Below, one piece after another: positions 43,577-51,681 of a stretch of DNA of 64,000 nucleotides. The position numbers were made by a program, and so were the translations under genes. Source of the stretch: Microtetraspora malaysiensis (GTDB lineage: Bacteria; Actinomycetota; Actinomycetes; Streptosporangiales; Streptosporangiaceae); assembly GCF_001528665.1 (NCBI RefSeq), contig NZ_BBYJ01000005.1, positions 124,001 through 188,000 on the forward strand. The letters are read 5' to 3'. Each line of letters opens with the position of its first letter. Position 1 is the first letter of the stretch. The notes under the pieces are model-generated. The model worked only from the letters and a program-made list of their open reading frames with translations, was not told the origin of the DNA and ran no database searches.

Positions 43577-44481
43577 CCGCGAGCACGATCATGCCGGAGG
43601 CGCGCAGCGCCTCGGCCGCCCTGCGCCGCAACTTCTGGCGCGGCGTCTGGCGGGTCATGAAGCGCAAGCCCAGCCGCATGGTCGGCGTGGTCATCATGGC
43701 CGGGTTCGCCTTCATGGGGATCTTCGGGCCGATGCTCTACCCGGAGCGGCTCCCGCGCGACACGAACGCGCTGTACGCCGCGCCGAGCTGGGCGCACCCG
43801 TTCGGCACCGACTTCGAGGGCACCGACGTGCTCGCGCTGGTCGTGACCGGAGCGCGGTACGTGCTGCTGACCGGCCTGGTCACCGCGGTGATCACGGTCG
43901 TGCTCGGCGCGGGCATCGGGTTGTTCGCCGGGTTCAGGCGCGGCCGCTGGGACACCGTGCTCATGCGGATCACCGACATGAAGCTGACCATCCCCGGTCT
44001 GCCGCTGCTGCTCGTGCTGTCCACGATCTGGAAGTTCACCAGCGCCATCGAGATGGGCCTCGTGCTCGGCCTGCTCGGCTGGGGCGGCGTCGCCCGCGCG
44101 GTGCGCTCCCAGACGCTCTCGCTGCGTGAGCGCGGATTCGTGGAGGCGGCCCGCGGGCTCGGCCTGTCCACGCCGCACATCATCGGCAGGGAGCTGCTGC
44201 CCAGCATGGCCCCGTACATCGCGATGAACATGCTCATCGCGGTCACCGGAGCCGTGTACGCGCAGGTCGGCCTCTTCTTCCTCGGCGTGCTGCCGTTCGA
44301 GGCCAACAACTGGGGCGTGATGCTCAACCTCGCCGTTTTCGGGGGCGGCGCGCTGACCACGACCGCGGCCCTGCCGTACCTTCTGGCGCCGCTGCTGGCG
44401 ATCCTGCTGCTCACCCTGGGCATCGTGCTCGTCGTCGACGCCATGGACGAGATCTTCAACCCCCGCCTGCGTGAGGAGTGA
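43573..44481 (+). CDS. Oligopeptide-type ABC permease (OppC type)
   Basis: 302 residues. OppC N-terminal segment 'MKRKPSRMVGVVIMAGFAFM', then 'HPFGTDFEGTDVLALVVTGARYVLLTG' and EAA loop 'GFVEAARGLGLSTPHIIGRELLPS'. ATG at 43573 overlaps the OppB stop (ATGA). Partner of the permease at 42536. Confidence 0.9.
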   Translation: MTASTIMPEARSASAALRRNFWRGVWRVMKRKPSRMVGVVIMAGFAFMGIFGPMLYPERLPRDTNALYAAPSWAHPFGTDFEGTDVLALVVTGARYVLLTGLVTAVITVVLGAGIGLFAGFRRGRWDTVLMRITDMKLTIPGLPLLLVLSTIWKFTSAIEMGLVLGLLGWGGVARAVRSQTLSLRERGFVEAARGLGLSTPHIIGRELLPSMAPYIAMNMLIAVTGAVYAQVGLFFLGVLPFEANNWGVMLNLAVFGGGALTTTAALPYLLAPLLAILLLTLGIVLVVDAMDEIFNPRLREE

Positions 44482-44484
44482 CCG

Positions 44485-45525
44485 GTGCCCGTGACTGACA
44501 AGAGGGCGCCGGGCGTCCGTATCAGCGACCTGTCCGTCGTCTACCGCACCGGCGCGGGCGAACTGCCCGCCGTCCGGGGCGTCGACCTGGAGCTCGTACC
44601 CGGGACGATCACCGGCGTGGTCGGCGAGTCCGGCTCCGGCAAGTCCACCCTGGCGCTGTCGATGCTCAACGCGGTGCAGCCGCCCGGCCGGATCAGGTCG
44701 GGAAGCGTGGACATCGACGGCCTCGGCGACGTCGTGACCCTGGGCGGCGAAGACCTGCGCAAGACGCGCGGCCGGCACGTCGGCTACGTCTTCCAGGCCG
44801 CGCAGAACTCGCTCAACCCGCTCAAGACGATCGGCAAGCAGCTCCTCGACCTGGGGCGCTCGCACGAGGTCGACGACCTGCCCGGCCTGGTCAAGGAGGC
44901 GCGGAGCCTCCTCGACCGGATGGGCCTGGACGGGGCGCGGGTCCTCGACTCCTACCAGCACGAGCTGTCCGGCGGCATGCGCCAGCGTGTCGGCATCATG
45001 CTCGCACTGGTGCTCAACGCCCACGTCGTCGTCCTGGACGAGCCCACCACGGCGCTCGACATGATCACCCAGGCGACCATCCTGCGGATCATCCGCGAGG
45101 TCCACGAGGAGCGCGGTCTCACCACGCTCGTCATCACCCACGACCTCGGCGTCGTCGCCGAGATCGCCGACCGGCTCGCCGTCATGTACGGCGGTCGCCT
45201 GGTCGAGCAGGGCCCGACCAGGGAGGTGCTGGGCGCGCCCAGGCACCCGTACACGCGGGGCCTGCTCCAGGCGATCCCGCGACTGGTCGGCGACATCGAC
45301 GAGGCCAGGGCGCTGCCCGGCCGCCCGCCGACGCTGGGCACCATCCCGCCCGACGGGTGCGTGTTCCGCGAGCGCTGCGACGTCCGCATGGACGTGTGCG
45401 AGACCGGCGAGCCGCCCGTCCTCACCATCGGACCGCGCATCGTGGCCTGCCACACGGCGGCCGGCGAGGGGGAGCAGAAGGAGACCGTCACGACGGGACC
45501 CACGAGAGGGGAGGAGCAGGCATGA
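44485..45525 (+). CDS. Oligopeptide-type ABC ATPase (OppD type)
   Basis: 346 residues from GTG 44485. Walker [10 protein letters not shown], signature LSGGMRQR, Walker B '[12 protein letters not shown]', C-terminal oligo_HPY-type region 'GCVFRERCDVRMDVC'. Q-loop reads 'VFQAAQNSLNP' where most OppD have 'FQDP', a small variation. Followed with 4-nt overlap by the second ATPase. Confidence 0.9.
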   Translation: MPVTDKRAPGVRISDLSVVYRTGAGELPAVRGVDLELVPGTITGVVGESGSGKSTLALSMLNAVQPPGRIRSGSVDIDGLGDVVTLGGEDLRKTRGRHVGYVFQAAQNSLNPLKTIGKQLLDLGRSHEVDDLPGLVKEARSLLDRMGLDGARVLDSYQHELSGGMRQRVGIMLALVLNAHVVVLDEPTTALDMITQATILRIIREVHEERGLTTLVITHDLGVVAEIADRLAVMYGGRLVEQGPTREVLGAPRHPYTRGLLQAIPRLVGDIDEARALPGRPPTLGTIPPDGCVFRERCDVRMDVCETGEPPVLTIGPRIVACHTAAGEGEQKETVTTGPTRGEEQA

Positions 45526-46532
45526 TCACCGGCAAGGGCATCACCAAGACGTTCCGGCAGCGCGGCAGCATGCTCGGCGCCCGGGAGGTCCCGGCGCTGC
45601 GCGGCGTCGACTTCTCCATGGAGAAGGGCGGAGCGGTCTCGTTCATCGGCGAGTCCGGCTGCGGCAAGACCACCCTCGGCCGCATCCTCGCCGGCCTGGA
45701 GAGCTACGACTCCGGCGAGATCGCCATCGACGGCGTCCCGATGTCGTCGCTGAGCCACCGCCAGCGCCAGTCGCACTTCCGGCGGATCCAGCTCATCCAC
45801 CAGGACCCGTACTCCGCGCTCAACCCGGCGCGGACCATTCACCAGACGCTGGACGCGCCGCTGACCCTGCGGGCCAAGCAGACCGGCCGCTCCCGCTCCT
45901 GGATCGACGAGCGGGCCGAGGAGCTGCTCGGCCTCGTCGGCCTCGACCCGGGCTACGTGCTGTCGCGCTATCCGCACCAGCTCTCCGGAGGCATGCGCCA
46001 GCGCGTGGTCATCGCCCGCGCGCTGACCGTCGACCCCGACATGCTCGTCGCCGACGAGGCCACCTCGATGATCGACGTGTCGCTGCGGCTCGGCATCCTG
46101 GCCCTGCTCAAGGACCTGCGTGACCGGCTCGGCGTGAGCGTGCTGTTCATCACGCACGACGTGGCGACCGCCCGCTACATCGGCCTGGACGGCGAGCTGT
46201 ACGTGATCTACCGGGGCCAGGTCGTCGAGCGCGGCCCGGTCGAGACGGTCATCGCCGACCCGGTCCACCCGTACACGCAGTCGCTGCTGTCGGCCATCCC
46301 GGTGCTGCACGGCCTGGAGGTGCCCGGCGCCGAGCGTGTGACGCCGACCGAGGCGATCGACCCGAACCGCAAGGACACGGGCTGCCTCTTCGCGCCCCGC
46401 TGCCCGTTCCGCACCGACCGCTGCGAGGCCGAGACGCCCGTGCTCGGGCACGACGGCGGCACGGTGCAGGAACACGCCTGCTTCCATCCGCGGCGCCGCA
46501 GCGTCGTCGCCACCCCGGCGGTTCAGGCGTGA
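45522..46532 (+). CDS. Oligopeptide-type ABC ATPase (OppF type)
   Basis: 336 residues. Walker A GESGCGKTT, Q-loop 'IHQDPYSALNP', signature LSGGMRQR. Walker B plus D-loop reads 'MLVADEATSMID' instead of the usual DEPTSALD; the catalytic Glu is kept. C-terminal 'GCLFAPRCPFRTDRC' as in oligopeptide ATPases. The GNAT gene begins inside its stop codon (GTGA), tying that enzyme to the transporter. Confidence 0.9.
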   Translation: MITGKGITKTFRQRGSMLGAREVPALRGVDFSMEKGGAVSFIGESGCGKTTLGRILAGLESYDSGEIAIDGVPMSSLSHRQRQSHFRRIQLIHQDPYSALNPARTIHQTLDAPLTLRAKQTGRSRSWIDERAEELLGLVGLDPGYVLSRYPHQLSGGMRQRVVIARALTVDPDMLVADEATSMIDVSLRLGILALLKDLRDRLGVSVLFITHDVATARYIGLDGELYVIYRGQVVERGPVETVIADPVHPYTQSLLSAIPVLHGLEVPGAERVTPTEAIDPNRKDTGCLFAPRCPFRTDRCEAETPVLGHDGGTVQEHACFHPRRRSVVATPAVQA

Positions 46533-47416
46533 CCGGGAACCTGGGCGTCCGCGACGCGTCGGGGGACGTCGCGGCCCTCGGTGAGCTGGCCGCGGCCGCG
46601 CTCGCCTTCGACGCGGCCGAGGCGCCGCGGCTGGTCGCCCGGCTCGCCGCGCCTCCGGCCGACCGCCGCTGGACCGCGCTCGCGACCCCCGACCTCGACG
46701 CCGCCGTCCTCACCTCGGTGTCCACCCGCGACCCGTCCGTCGGGCACATCGACCTGCTCGCCGTCCACCCCGGAGCCCGGGGCGCCGGACGCGGGCGGGC
46801 GCTGGTCGAGGCGGCGCAGGAGTGGCTGCGCGGCGAGGGCGTCACCACGGTCCGCGTCGCGGGCAACCCGCCCTGCTACGCCTGGCCCGGCGTCGACGTG
46901 CGCTACACGGCCGCCGCCTGCCTGTTCGAGTCCCTCGGCTACGAGCGCGAGCAGGTCGCCTGGAACATGACCGCCGACCTGTCCGGCGCCGCCTGCGACG
47001 AGGGGGCGGTCGCCGCCGACGTCGAGCGGCTGGCCGGCAAGGGCGTCGCCGTACGCGCGGCGGGTCCCGGCGAGCGGGCCGCCGTGGCGGCGTTCGTCCG
47101 CGATGAGTGGAACGCGAGCTGGGCCTGGGAGGCCGAGCAGGCCACCGGCTGCCACTACGCGTCCCGCGACGGCGAGATCATCGGCTTCGCCGCGTGGGGG
47201 GCCAGGCCCGCCTGGTTCGGCCCCATGGGCACCGCCCCCGCGGCGCGCGGGCTCGGCGTCGGCGGCGTGCTGTTGCGCCGCTGTCTGGCCGAGATGCGCG
47301 CGGCGGGCCTGGCGAGCGCGCAGATCTCCTGGGTGGGCCCCCTGCGGTTCTACTCCGGAGCGGTGGGGGCCCGGGCCGAGCGCGTCTTCTGGCTCTACCG
47401 CCGGGACCTGCGGTGA
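46529..47416 (+). CDS. Tandem GNAT-family N-acetyltransferase
   Basis: 295 residues with two GNAT folds. The first keeps the acetyl-CoA loop 'VHPGARGAGRGRALVEAA' (about residues 76-93); the second has 'TAPAARGLGVGGVLLRRCLAEM' (about 231-252). Start GTG 46529 overlaps the ATPase stop. Cotranslation with an importer next to namZ/murQ suggests that it acts on an imported amino sugar or amino acid (inference). Tandem-GNAT neighbours of muramic-acid genes are seen in other bacteria, but no substrate is established. It converges on namZ with a 10-bp gap. Confidence 0.8.
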   Translation: MTGNLGVRDASGDVAALGELAAAALAFDAAEAPRLVARLAAPPADRRWTALATPDLDAAVLTSVSTRDPSVGHIDLLAVHPGARGAGRGRALVEAAQEWLRGEGVTTVRVAGNPPCYAWPGVDVRYTAAACLFESLGYEREQVAWNMTADLSGAACDEGAVAADVERLAGKGVAVRAAGPGERAAVAAFVRDEWNASWAWEAEQATGCHYASRDGEIIGFAAWGARPAWFGPMGTAPAARGLGVGGVLLRRCLAEMRAAGLASAQISWVGPLRFYSGAVGARAERVFWLYRRDLR

Positions 47417-47426
47417 CGGCCGGATG

Positions 47427-48590
47427 TCACGGGTAGAGCAGCTTCCCGCCGTACAACCAGGCCTCCGGGTGGCAGGGGGAGGGGCACAGGTCGCGGGGGT
47501 CGTCCCCCGCGTCCGTCCGCTCGCGCAGCGACGGGGAGCCCCACAGCAGGTCGATGAAGTGCCGGCCGCCCTCCACGCCGGTCCCGGCGGGGTCGGCGGT
47601 GGTCCAGGCGAACTGCTCCGGCCACCGCGAGCGCAGCAGGTGCAGGATCGACACCCCGGTCAGCACCGGCTGGAACGCCTCGGCGTCGTGCACGTGCACC
47701 TGGACGCCGCGCACCGCCGCGCCGGCGTGCTTGTGGAACGCCGGCGTGAACCAGGTGTCGCGGAACCGCACGCCGGGCAGGCCGAGCCCGTTCAGCCCGG
47801 CGGCGAAGCCGCCGTCCAGCCAGGGCGCGCCGACCAGCTCGAACGGTCGCGTGGTGCCCCGGCCCTCGGACGCGGACGTGCCCTCGACCAGGCCGGTGCC
47901 CGGGTAGACCAGCGCGGTGTCCGGGGTCGGCATGTTCACCGACGGCATGATCCACGGCAGACCGGTGTCGGCGAAGCGCATGGAGCGCCGCCAGCCCTCC
48001 AGCACGACAACGGTCAGATCGACGCCGATCGACTCGTTCAAGAGGAGCGCCAGCTCGCCCAGGGTCAGGCCGTGCCGCACCGGGAGGGGCGCCCGGCCCA
48101 CGAAACTCGCGCAGGACGGCTCAAGCGCCGGGCCCTCGGCCCGGGTGCCGCCCAGCGGGTTGGGCCGATCGAGCACCGCGAAGCGCAGCCCCAGCCGGGC
48201 CGCCGACGCCATGAGGTCGTGCATCGTCCACACGAACGTGTAGAAGCGCGTCCCCACGTCGGCGATGTCGAAGACGAGCGTGTCCACGCCCGAGGCCGCC
48301 ACCACCGCGTCCAGGGCGTCGCCGCTCCTGCCGTACGTGTCGAGGACCGGGAGCCCGGTCGCCGGGTCCTGACCCGCGTCCTCGCCGAAACCCGCCTGCG
48401 CCGTGCCCCGGATCCCGTGCTCGGGACCGAACAGCGCGGCCAGTGGAACCCCCGCCGCCTGCAGCGCCGCGGCGGTCGGGGTCAGATCGGGAAGAACCCC
48501 GGTCGGGTTGGTGACGAGACCGATCCGGCCCCCACGTAGGAGATCGGGATCGTTCGCGAGCCGCTCGGCGCCGGTTCGTACGTGTGACAT
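47427..48590 (-). CDS. namZ: Exo-beta-N-acetylmuramidase NamZ (DUF1343)
   Basis: 387 residues. DUF1343/NamZ landmarks: 'RIGLVTNPTG' near the start, 'LFGPEHGIRGTAQAG', 'DTLVFDIADVGTRFYTFVWTMH', 'VLDRPNPLGG', 'WIMPSVNMPTPDTALVYPGTGLVEGT', and 'GVQVHVHD' near the end. Known activity (B. subtilis YbbC): release of terminal MurNAc from peptidoglycan fragments. Unlike that secreted enzyme, no signal peptide is seen from ATG 48590 (GGAGA upstream), nor in the short upstream frame, so it should act in the cytosol on imported fragments. Divergent from murQ with a 67-bp spacer. Confidence 0.9.
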   Translation of the reverse strand: MSHVRTGAERLANDPDLLRGGRIGLVTNPTGVLPDLTPTAAALQAAGVPLAALFGPEHGIRGTAQAGFGEDAGQDPATGLPVLDTYGRSGDALDAVVAASGVDTLVFDIADVGTRFYTFVWTMHDLMASAARLGLRFAVLDRPNPLGGTRAEGPALEPSCASFVGRAPLPVRHGLTLGELALLLNESIGVDLTVVVLEGWRRSMRFADTGLPWIMPSVNMPTPDTALVYPGTGLVEGTSASEGRGTTRPFELVGAPWLDGGFAAGLNGLGLPGVRFRDTWFTPAFHKHAGAAVRGVQVHVHDAEAFQPVLTGVSILHLLRSRWPEQFAWTTADPAGTGVEGGRHFIDLLWGSPSLRERTDAGDDPRDLCPSPCHPEAWLYGGKLLYP

Positions 48591-48596
48591 GATCCC

Positions 48597-48610
48597 ATTC
48601 TCCGAAGAAT
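48597..48610. promoter_or_regulatory. Inverted repeat ATTCT-N4-AGAAT in the namZ-murQ spacer
   Basis: A perfect 5-bp dyad overlaps the namZ ribosome site in the 67-bp divergent spacer. A CATAAT hexamer follows at 48616-48621 and could be a -10 box toward murQ. A regulator or an mRNA hairpin is possible; no MurR gene is nearby. Confidence 0.3.
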
Positions 48611-48657
48611 CTTTGCATAATGGAACCATCCGGTGAAAATTAGCGACATGGAACGAG

Positions 48658-49581
48658 ATGATTGAACCACTCGCCGACCTGTCCACCGAGCAGAGCGATC
48701 CGCGTTACAGCGAGATCGACCGGCTGCCCACCGAACAGGTCGCCAGGCTCATGAACGCGGCCGACGCCAAGGTCCCCGCGGCGGTCGCCGTGGCGATCCC
48801 GGAGATCTCGGCCGCCATCGACGCGATCGTCGCCCGCATGAAGCAGGGGGGACGACTCTTCTACGTGGGCGCCGGGACCTCCGGCCGCCTCGCCGTGCTC
48901 GACGCGTCCGAATGTCCGCCCACCTTCGGCACCGACCCCGAGCTCGTCCAGGGCATCATCGCGGGCGGCGTGCCCGCGCTGACCCGCTCGGTCGAGGGAG
49001 CCGAAGACGACGACGCCGCCGGAGCCGCGGCCATCGCCGGCAAGGAGGTGGGCCCGCTCGACAGCGTCGTGGGGGTCTCCGCCAGCGGGCGGGCGCCGTA
49101 CGTGATCGGGGCCGTCGGGGAGGCCGCCCGCAGGGGCGCGCTGACCGCCGGGCTGTCCTGCAACCGGGACTCGGCGCTTTCCGCGGCGTCCGAGCACCGG
49201 ATCGAGGTGATCGTCGGGCCCGAGATCGTGACCGGGTCGACCCGCCTCAAGGCCGGGACCGCGACGAAGCTGGTCCTGAACATGATCTCCACGATCGCGA
49301 TGGTCCGGCTCGGCCGGACGTACGGGAACTCGATGATCGAGGTCTCCGCGGCCAACTCCAAGCTCGTCGACCGGGCCGCCCGCATGGTGGGCGACATCAC
49401 CGGCGCGGGCCTGGACACCGCCCACGCGACCCTGGAGGCGGCGGGCTGGCAGGTCAAGGCGGCCGTGCTCATGATCGAGCACGACCTCGCGGCCGACGAC
49501 GCCAGGGCGCTCCTGCGGGCCAACGGCGACCAGCTGGAGGCGGCCAGGCAGGCCGCGTCCGGGGGAGTGGTCGGTGCCTGA
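48658..49581 (+). CDS. murQ: N-acetylmuramic acid 6-phosphate etherase
   Basis: 307 residues, MurQ length. SIS-domain enzyme with all family strings: 'TEQSDPRYSEIDRLPTEQVARLMNAAD', 'GRLFYVGAGTSGRLAVLDASECPPTFGT', 'GVSASGRAPYV', 'TGSTRLKAGTATKLVLNMIST', 'GNSMIEVSAAN'. It cleaves the lactyl ether of MurNAc-6-P to GlcNAc-6-P and lactate. ATG 48658 has only a weak ribosome site. The kinase that makes MurNAc-6-P is not in the window. Coupled to the serine hydrolase gene by an 8-bp overlap. Confidence 0.95.
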   Translation: MIEPLADLSTEQSDPRYSEIDRLPTEQVARLMNAADAKVPAAVAVAIPEISAAIDAIVARMKQGGRLFYVGAGTSGRLAVLDASECPPTFGTDPELVQGIIAGGVPALTRSVEGAEDDDAAGAAAIAGKEVGPLDSVVGVSASGRAPYVIGAVGEAARRGALTAGLSCNRDSALSAASEHRIEVIVGPEIVTGSTRLKAGTATKLVLNMISTIAMVRLGRTYGNSMIEVSAANSKLVDRAARMVGDITGAGLDTAHATLEAAGWQVKAAVLMIEHDLAADDARALLRANGDQLEAARQAASGGVVGA

Positions 49582-50671
49582 CCCGGGAGACTCCGGCGGC
49601 CCGGACGCGAGCCTGCGGGGAATTCTCGCGGACGCCGTCCCCACCGCCTGCTCGGCGGCGGTCGCCGTGATCGCCGTGGACGGAGCTGTCGTCGCCGCTG
49701 CCGCGGCGGGTGAGGCCGTACGTTATTCAGGAGCTACGGAGGCGCTCCTGGACAAACGTCCGCCCGCCCGCCGCGACTCGGTCTTCGACCTCGCCTCGAT
49801 CACCAAGCTGTTCACCACCACCGCCATCCTGTCGCTGGTGGAGGACGGCCTCCTCAAGCTCGACGAGCCGGTCGCCACCTGGCTACCGGCGGCGTACGGA
49901 GGGCACCGCGCGACCACGCTGCGGCACCTGCTCACCCACACGGCCGGCCTGCCGCCGAGCCGCCGGGCCCACGAGGAGATCCCCGGCGACGGCCCCGCCG
50001 TGCGTGCCGCGCGGATGGAGCTGATCCTCACCACCCGGCCGGATCACCCCCTCGGGGAGCGGTACGTCTACTCGGACGTCGGCATGGTGACGGCGGGCCG
50101 GGTGGCCGAGATCGCCGGGGGAGCCCCCCTCGACGAGCTCGTACGCACCCGTGTCATCGGGCCGCTCGGCCTGACGAGCACCTGCTACCGCCCCCCGGCC
50201 GAGCTGCTCCCGCGTGTCGTCGCGACCGAGTACCAGGCCGACCGCCCCGGCCCCGGCTGCATCAGGGGCGAGGTCCACGACGAGACCGCGTACGGCCTCG
50301 GCGGGGTCGCCGGGCACGCCGGGCTGTTCTCCACGGCGGACGACCTGGTCCGCTTCGGGGAGACCCTGCGCACCGGGGGCGGGCCGATCCTGCGCCCGGA
50401 CACGGTGGCGGAGATGACCCGCGACCAGGGCGTCACGGGGGCGGCGTTCGACCACGGGCTCGGCGTCCGCATCGGCGACCCCGCCATCGTGGGGCCGCTC
50501 GGCCGTGCCTACGGCCACTCCGGGTTCACCGGGACCTCCCTCGTCGTCGACCCCGAACGGGCGCTGACCGTCGTCCTGCTGACCAACAACGTCCACCCCG
50601 TACGCGGCCGGCCGGGCATCCGCGACCTGCGCCACGCCGTCGCCGCCGAGGCGCTCCGGATCGCGTCCTGA
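49574..50671 (+). CDS. Beta-lactamase-fold serine hydrolase, AmiE-like
   Basis: 365 residues. Class C beta-lactamase/esterase fold: nucleophile motif Ser75-I-T-Lys78, second motif 'YVYSDVG' (Tyr), third motif 'HSGFTGT' at the KTG position. No signal peptide or membrane anchor, so cytosolic. In B. subtilis a homologue of this fold (AmiE/YbbE) sits in the murQ-namZ operon and splits MurNAc from its peptide. The same neighbourhood here supports an N-acetylmuramyl-L-alanine amidase role (inference). GTG 49574 overlaps the murQ end by 8 bp. Confidence 0.82.
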   Translation: MPDPGDSGGPDASLRGILADAVPTACSAAVAVIAVDGAVVAAAAAGEAVRYSGATEALLDKRPPARRDSVFDLASITKLFTTTAILSLVEDGLLKLDEPVATWLPAAYGGHRATTLRHLLTHTAGLPPSRRAHEEIPGDGPAVRAARMELILTTRPDHPLGERYVYSDVGMVTAGRVAEIAGGAPLDELVRTRVIGPLGLTSTCYRPPAELLPRVVATEYQADRPGPGCIRGEVHDETAYGLGGVAGHAGLFSTADDLVRFGETLRTGGGPILRPDTVAEMTRDQGVTGAAFDHGLGVRIGDPAIVGPLGRAYGHSGFTGTSLVVDPERALTVVLLTNNVHPVRGRPGIRDLRHAVAAEALRIAS

Positions 50672-50690
50672 CCGGAGCGCCGTCCGGCGT

Positions 50691-51167
50691 TCACGACCAG
50701 AGCTCAAGCGCCAGGCGCACCACGAGCCGGTCCTTCTCCTTCTCCGCCTCGGGCAGCAGGCGGTAGGGCAGCCGCTGCTCCGGCGACGCCCGCCGCCCGT
50801 TGCGTACGAGCCATGCCTCGTGCACGGCGTGGCTCGCGGACTCCATGAACTCCTCGCCCGACAGGTCGGCCCCGCGCCTGCGGCCCTCCGTCACCAGCCT
50901 GACCGCGACGATCGCCGACTCCCGGTTCTCCTGTTGCCAGTCGGCCGGCAGATCCCGGTAACCGGTGTTGGCGATGTCCACCCGGTCGGCGCCGTGCCGT
51001 CTCACCCAGGCCCGATCGGCGGTCGTCCTGATCTGCGGCTCGTAGCCGCCGCCCGGCAGCCGGCGTCCCGCGCGCCACGCGTCATGCAGACGGCCGGCCA
51101 GCCGCTCCACCTTCCGGGCCCGCGGCCCCCTGAAGAGGCCGCGGGAGACGCGCCCGATGCTCCTCAT
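50691..51167 (-). CDS. RyR-domain-like small protein
   Basis: 158 residues, very Arg/Glu-rich. The C-terminal half ('HEAWLVRNGRRASPEQRLPYRLLPEAEKEKDRLVVR', around residues 115-150) resembles the RyR domain pattern: a Trp, then Pro-Tyr-x-x-Leu, Glu-Lys-x-x-Asp-Arg. RyR-domain proteins in bacteria are often encoded near signalling or ABC-system genes with unknown role. ATG 51167 with AAAGGTGG upstream. Convergent with the AmiE-like gene. Confidence 0.55.
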   Translation of the reverse strand: MRSIGRVSRGLFRGPRARKVERLAGRLHDAWRAGRRLPGGGYEPQIRTTADRAWVRRHGADRVDIANTGYRDLPADWQQENRESAIVAVRLVTEGRRRGADLSGEEFMESASHAVHEAWLVRNGRRASPEQRLPYRLLPEAEKEKDRLVVRLALELWS

Positions 51168-51281
51168 GGCCGATAGCCACCTTTTTGTGGGTACTTGTCG
51201 CGGGATGTGGTGGCCGGAACCATGGTCATGGGCGGTCGCGCGGCCGTCGAAATCCGGTGCGAAGGGAGGCGTAGCCGTGGC

Positions 51282-51632
51282 TCAGGAAACCCGCTGGGAC
51301 TCGGCCAGCCTGTCCAGGCGCCGGTGGCCCCAGTCGGAGATCGGAGCCAACGCTTCGGACAGCTCCCGGCCGAAATCGGTCAGGGAGTACACGGTCTTCA
51401 GCGGCCGGACATCGTGCACCTCCCGGTGGACGAGTCCGTCGGCCTCCATCTCCCGGAGTGTCTGAGTCAGCACCTTCTCGGTGAGGCCGGGCAGCCGTCG
51501 GCGCAGTTCGCCGGGCCGGTACGGGCGCGATTCCAGAAGCCAGAGCAGGATCGTCTTCCACTTGCCGTCGATCACCGCGATCGCGGCGGTCACTCCGCAG
51601 ACATTCAGGTCCTGGGCGCGGCTGCGCGTCAT
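51282..51632 (-). CDS. HxlR-family transcriptional regulator
   Basis: 116 residues from ATG 51632. Winged helix with the HxlR hallmarks: Cys near the start ('DLNVCGVTAAIAVIDGKWKTILLWLL'), 'RPGELRRRLPGLTEKVLTQTLREMEADGLVHREV', and 'TVYSLTDFGRELSEALAPISDWG'. Such regulators often respond to aldehydes or redox through that Cys. Divergent from the imine reductase-like gene (49-bp spacer), its likely target. Confidence 0.9.
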   Translation of the reverse strand: MTRSRAQDLNVCGVTAAIAVIDGKWKTILLWLLESRPYRPGELRRRLPGLTEKVLTQTLREMEADGLVHREVHDVRPLKTVYSLTDFGRELSEALAPISDWGHRRLDRLAESQRVS

Positions 51633-51681
51633 CTTCGTCCCATTCGTTGCCGTTCGTTGATTTCCATGCAGGAGTTGAACC

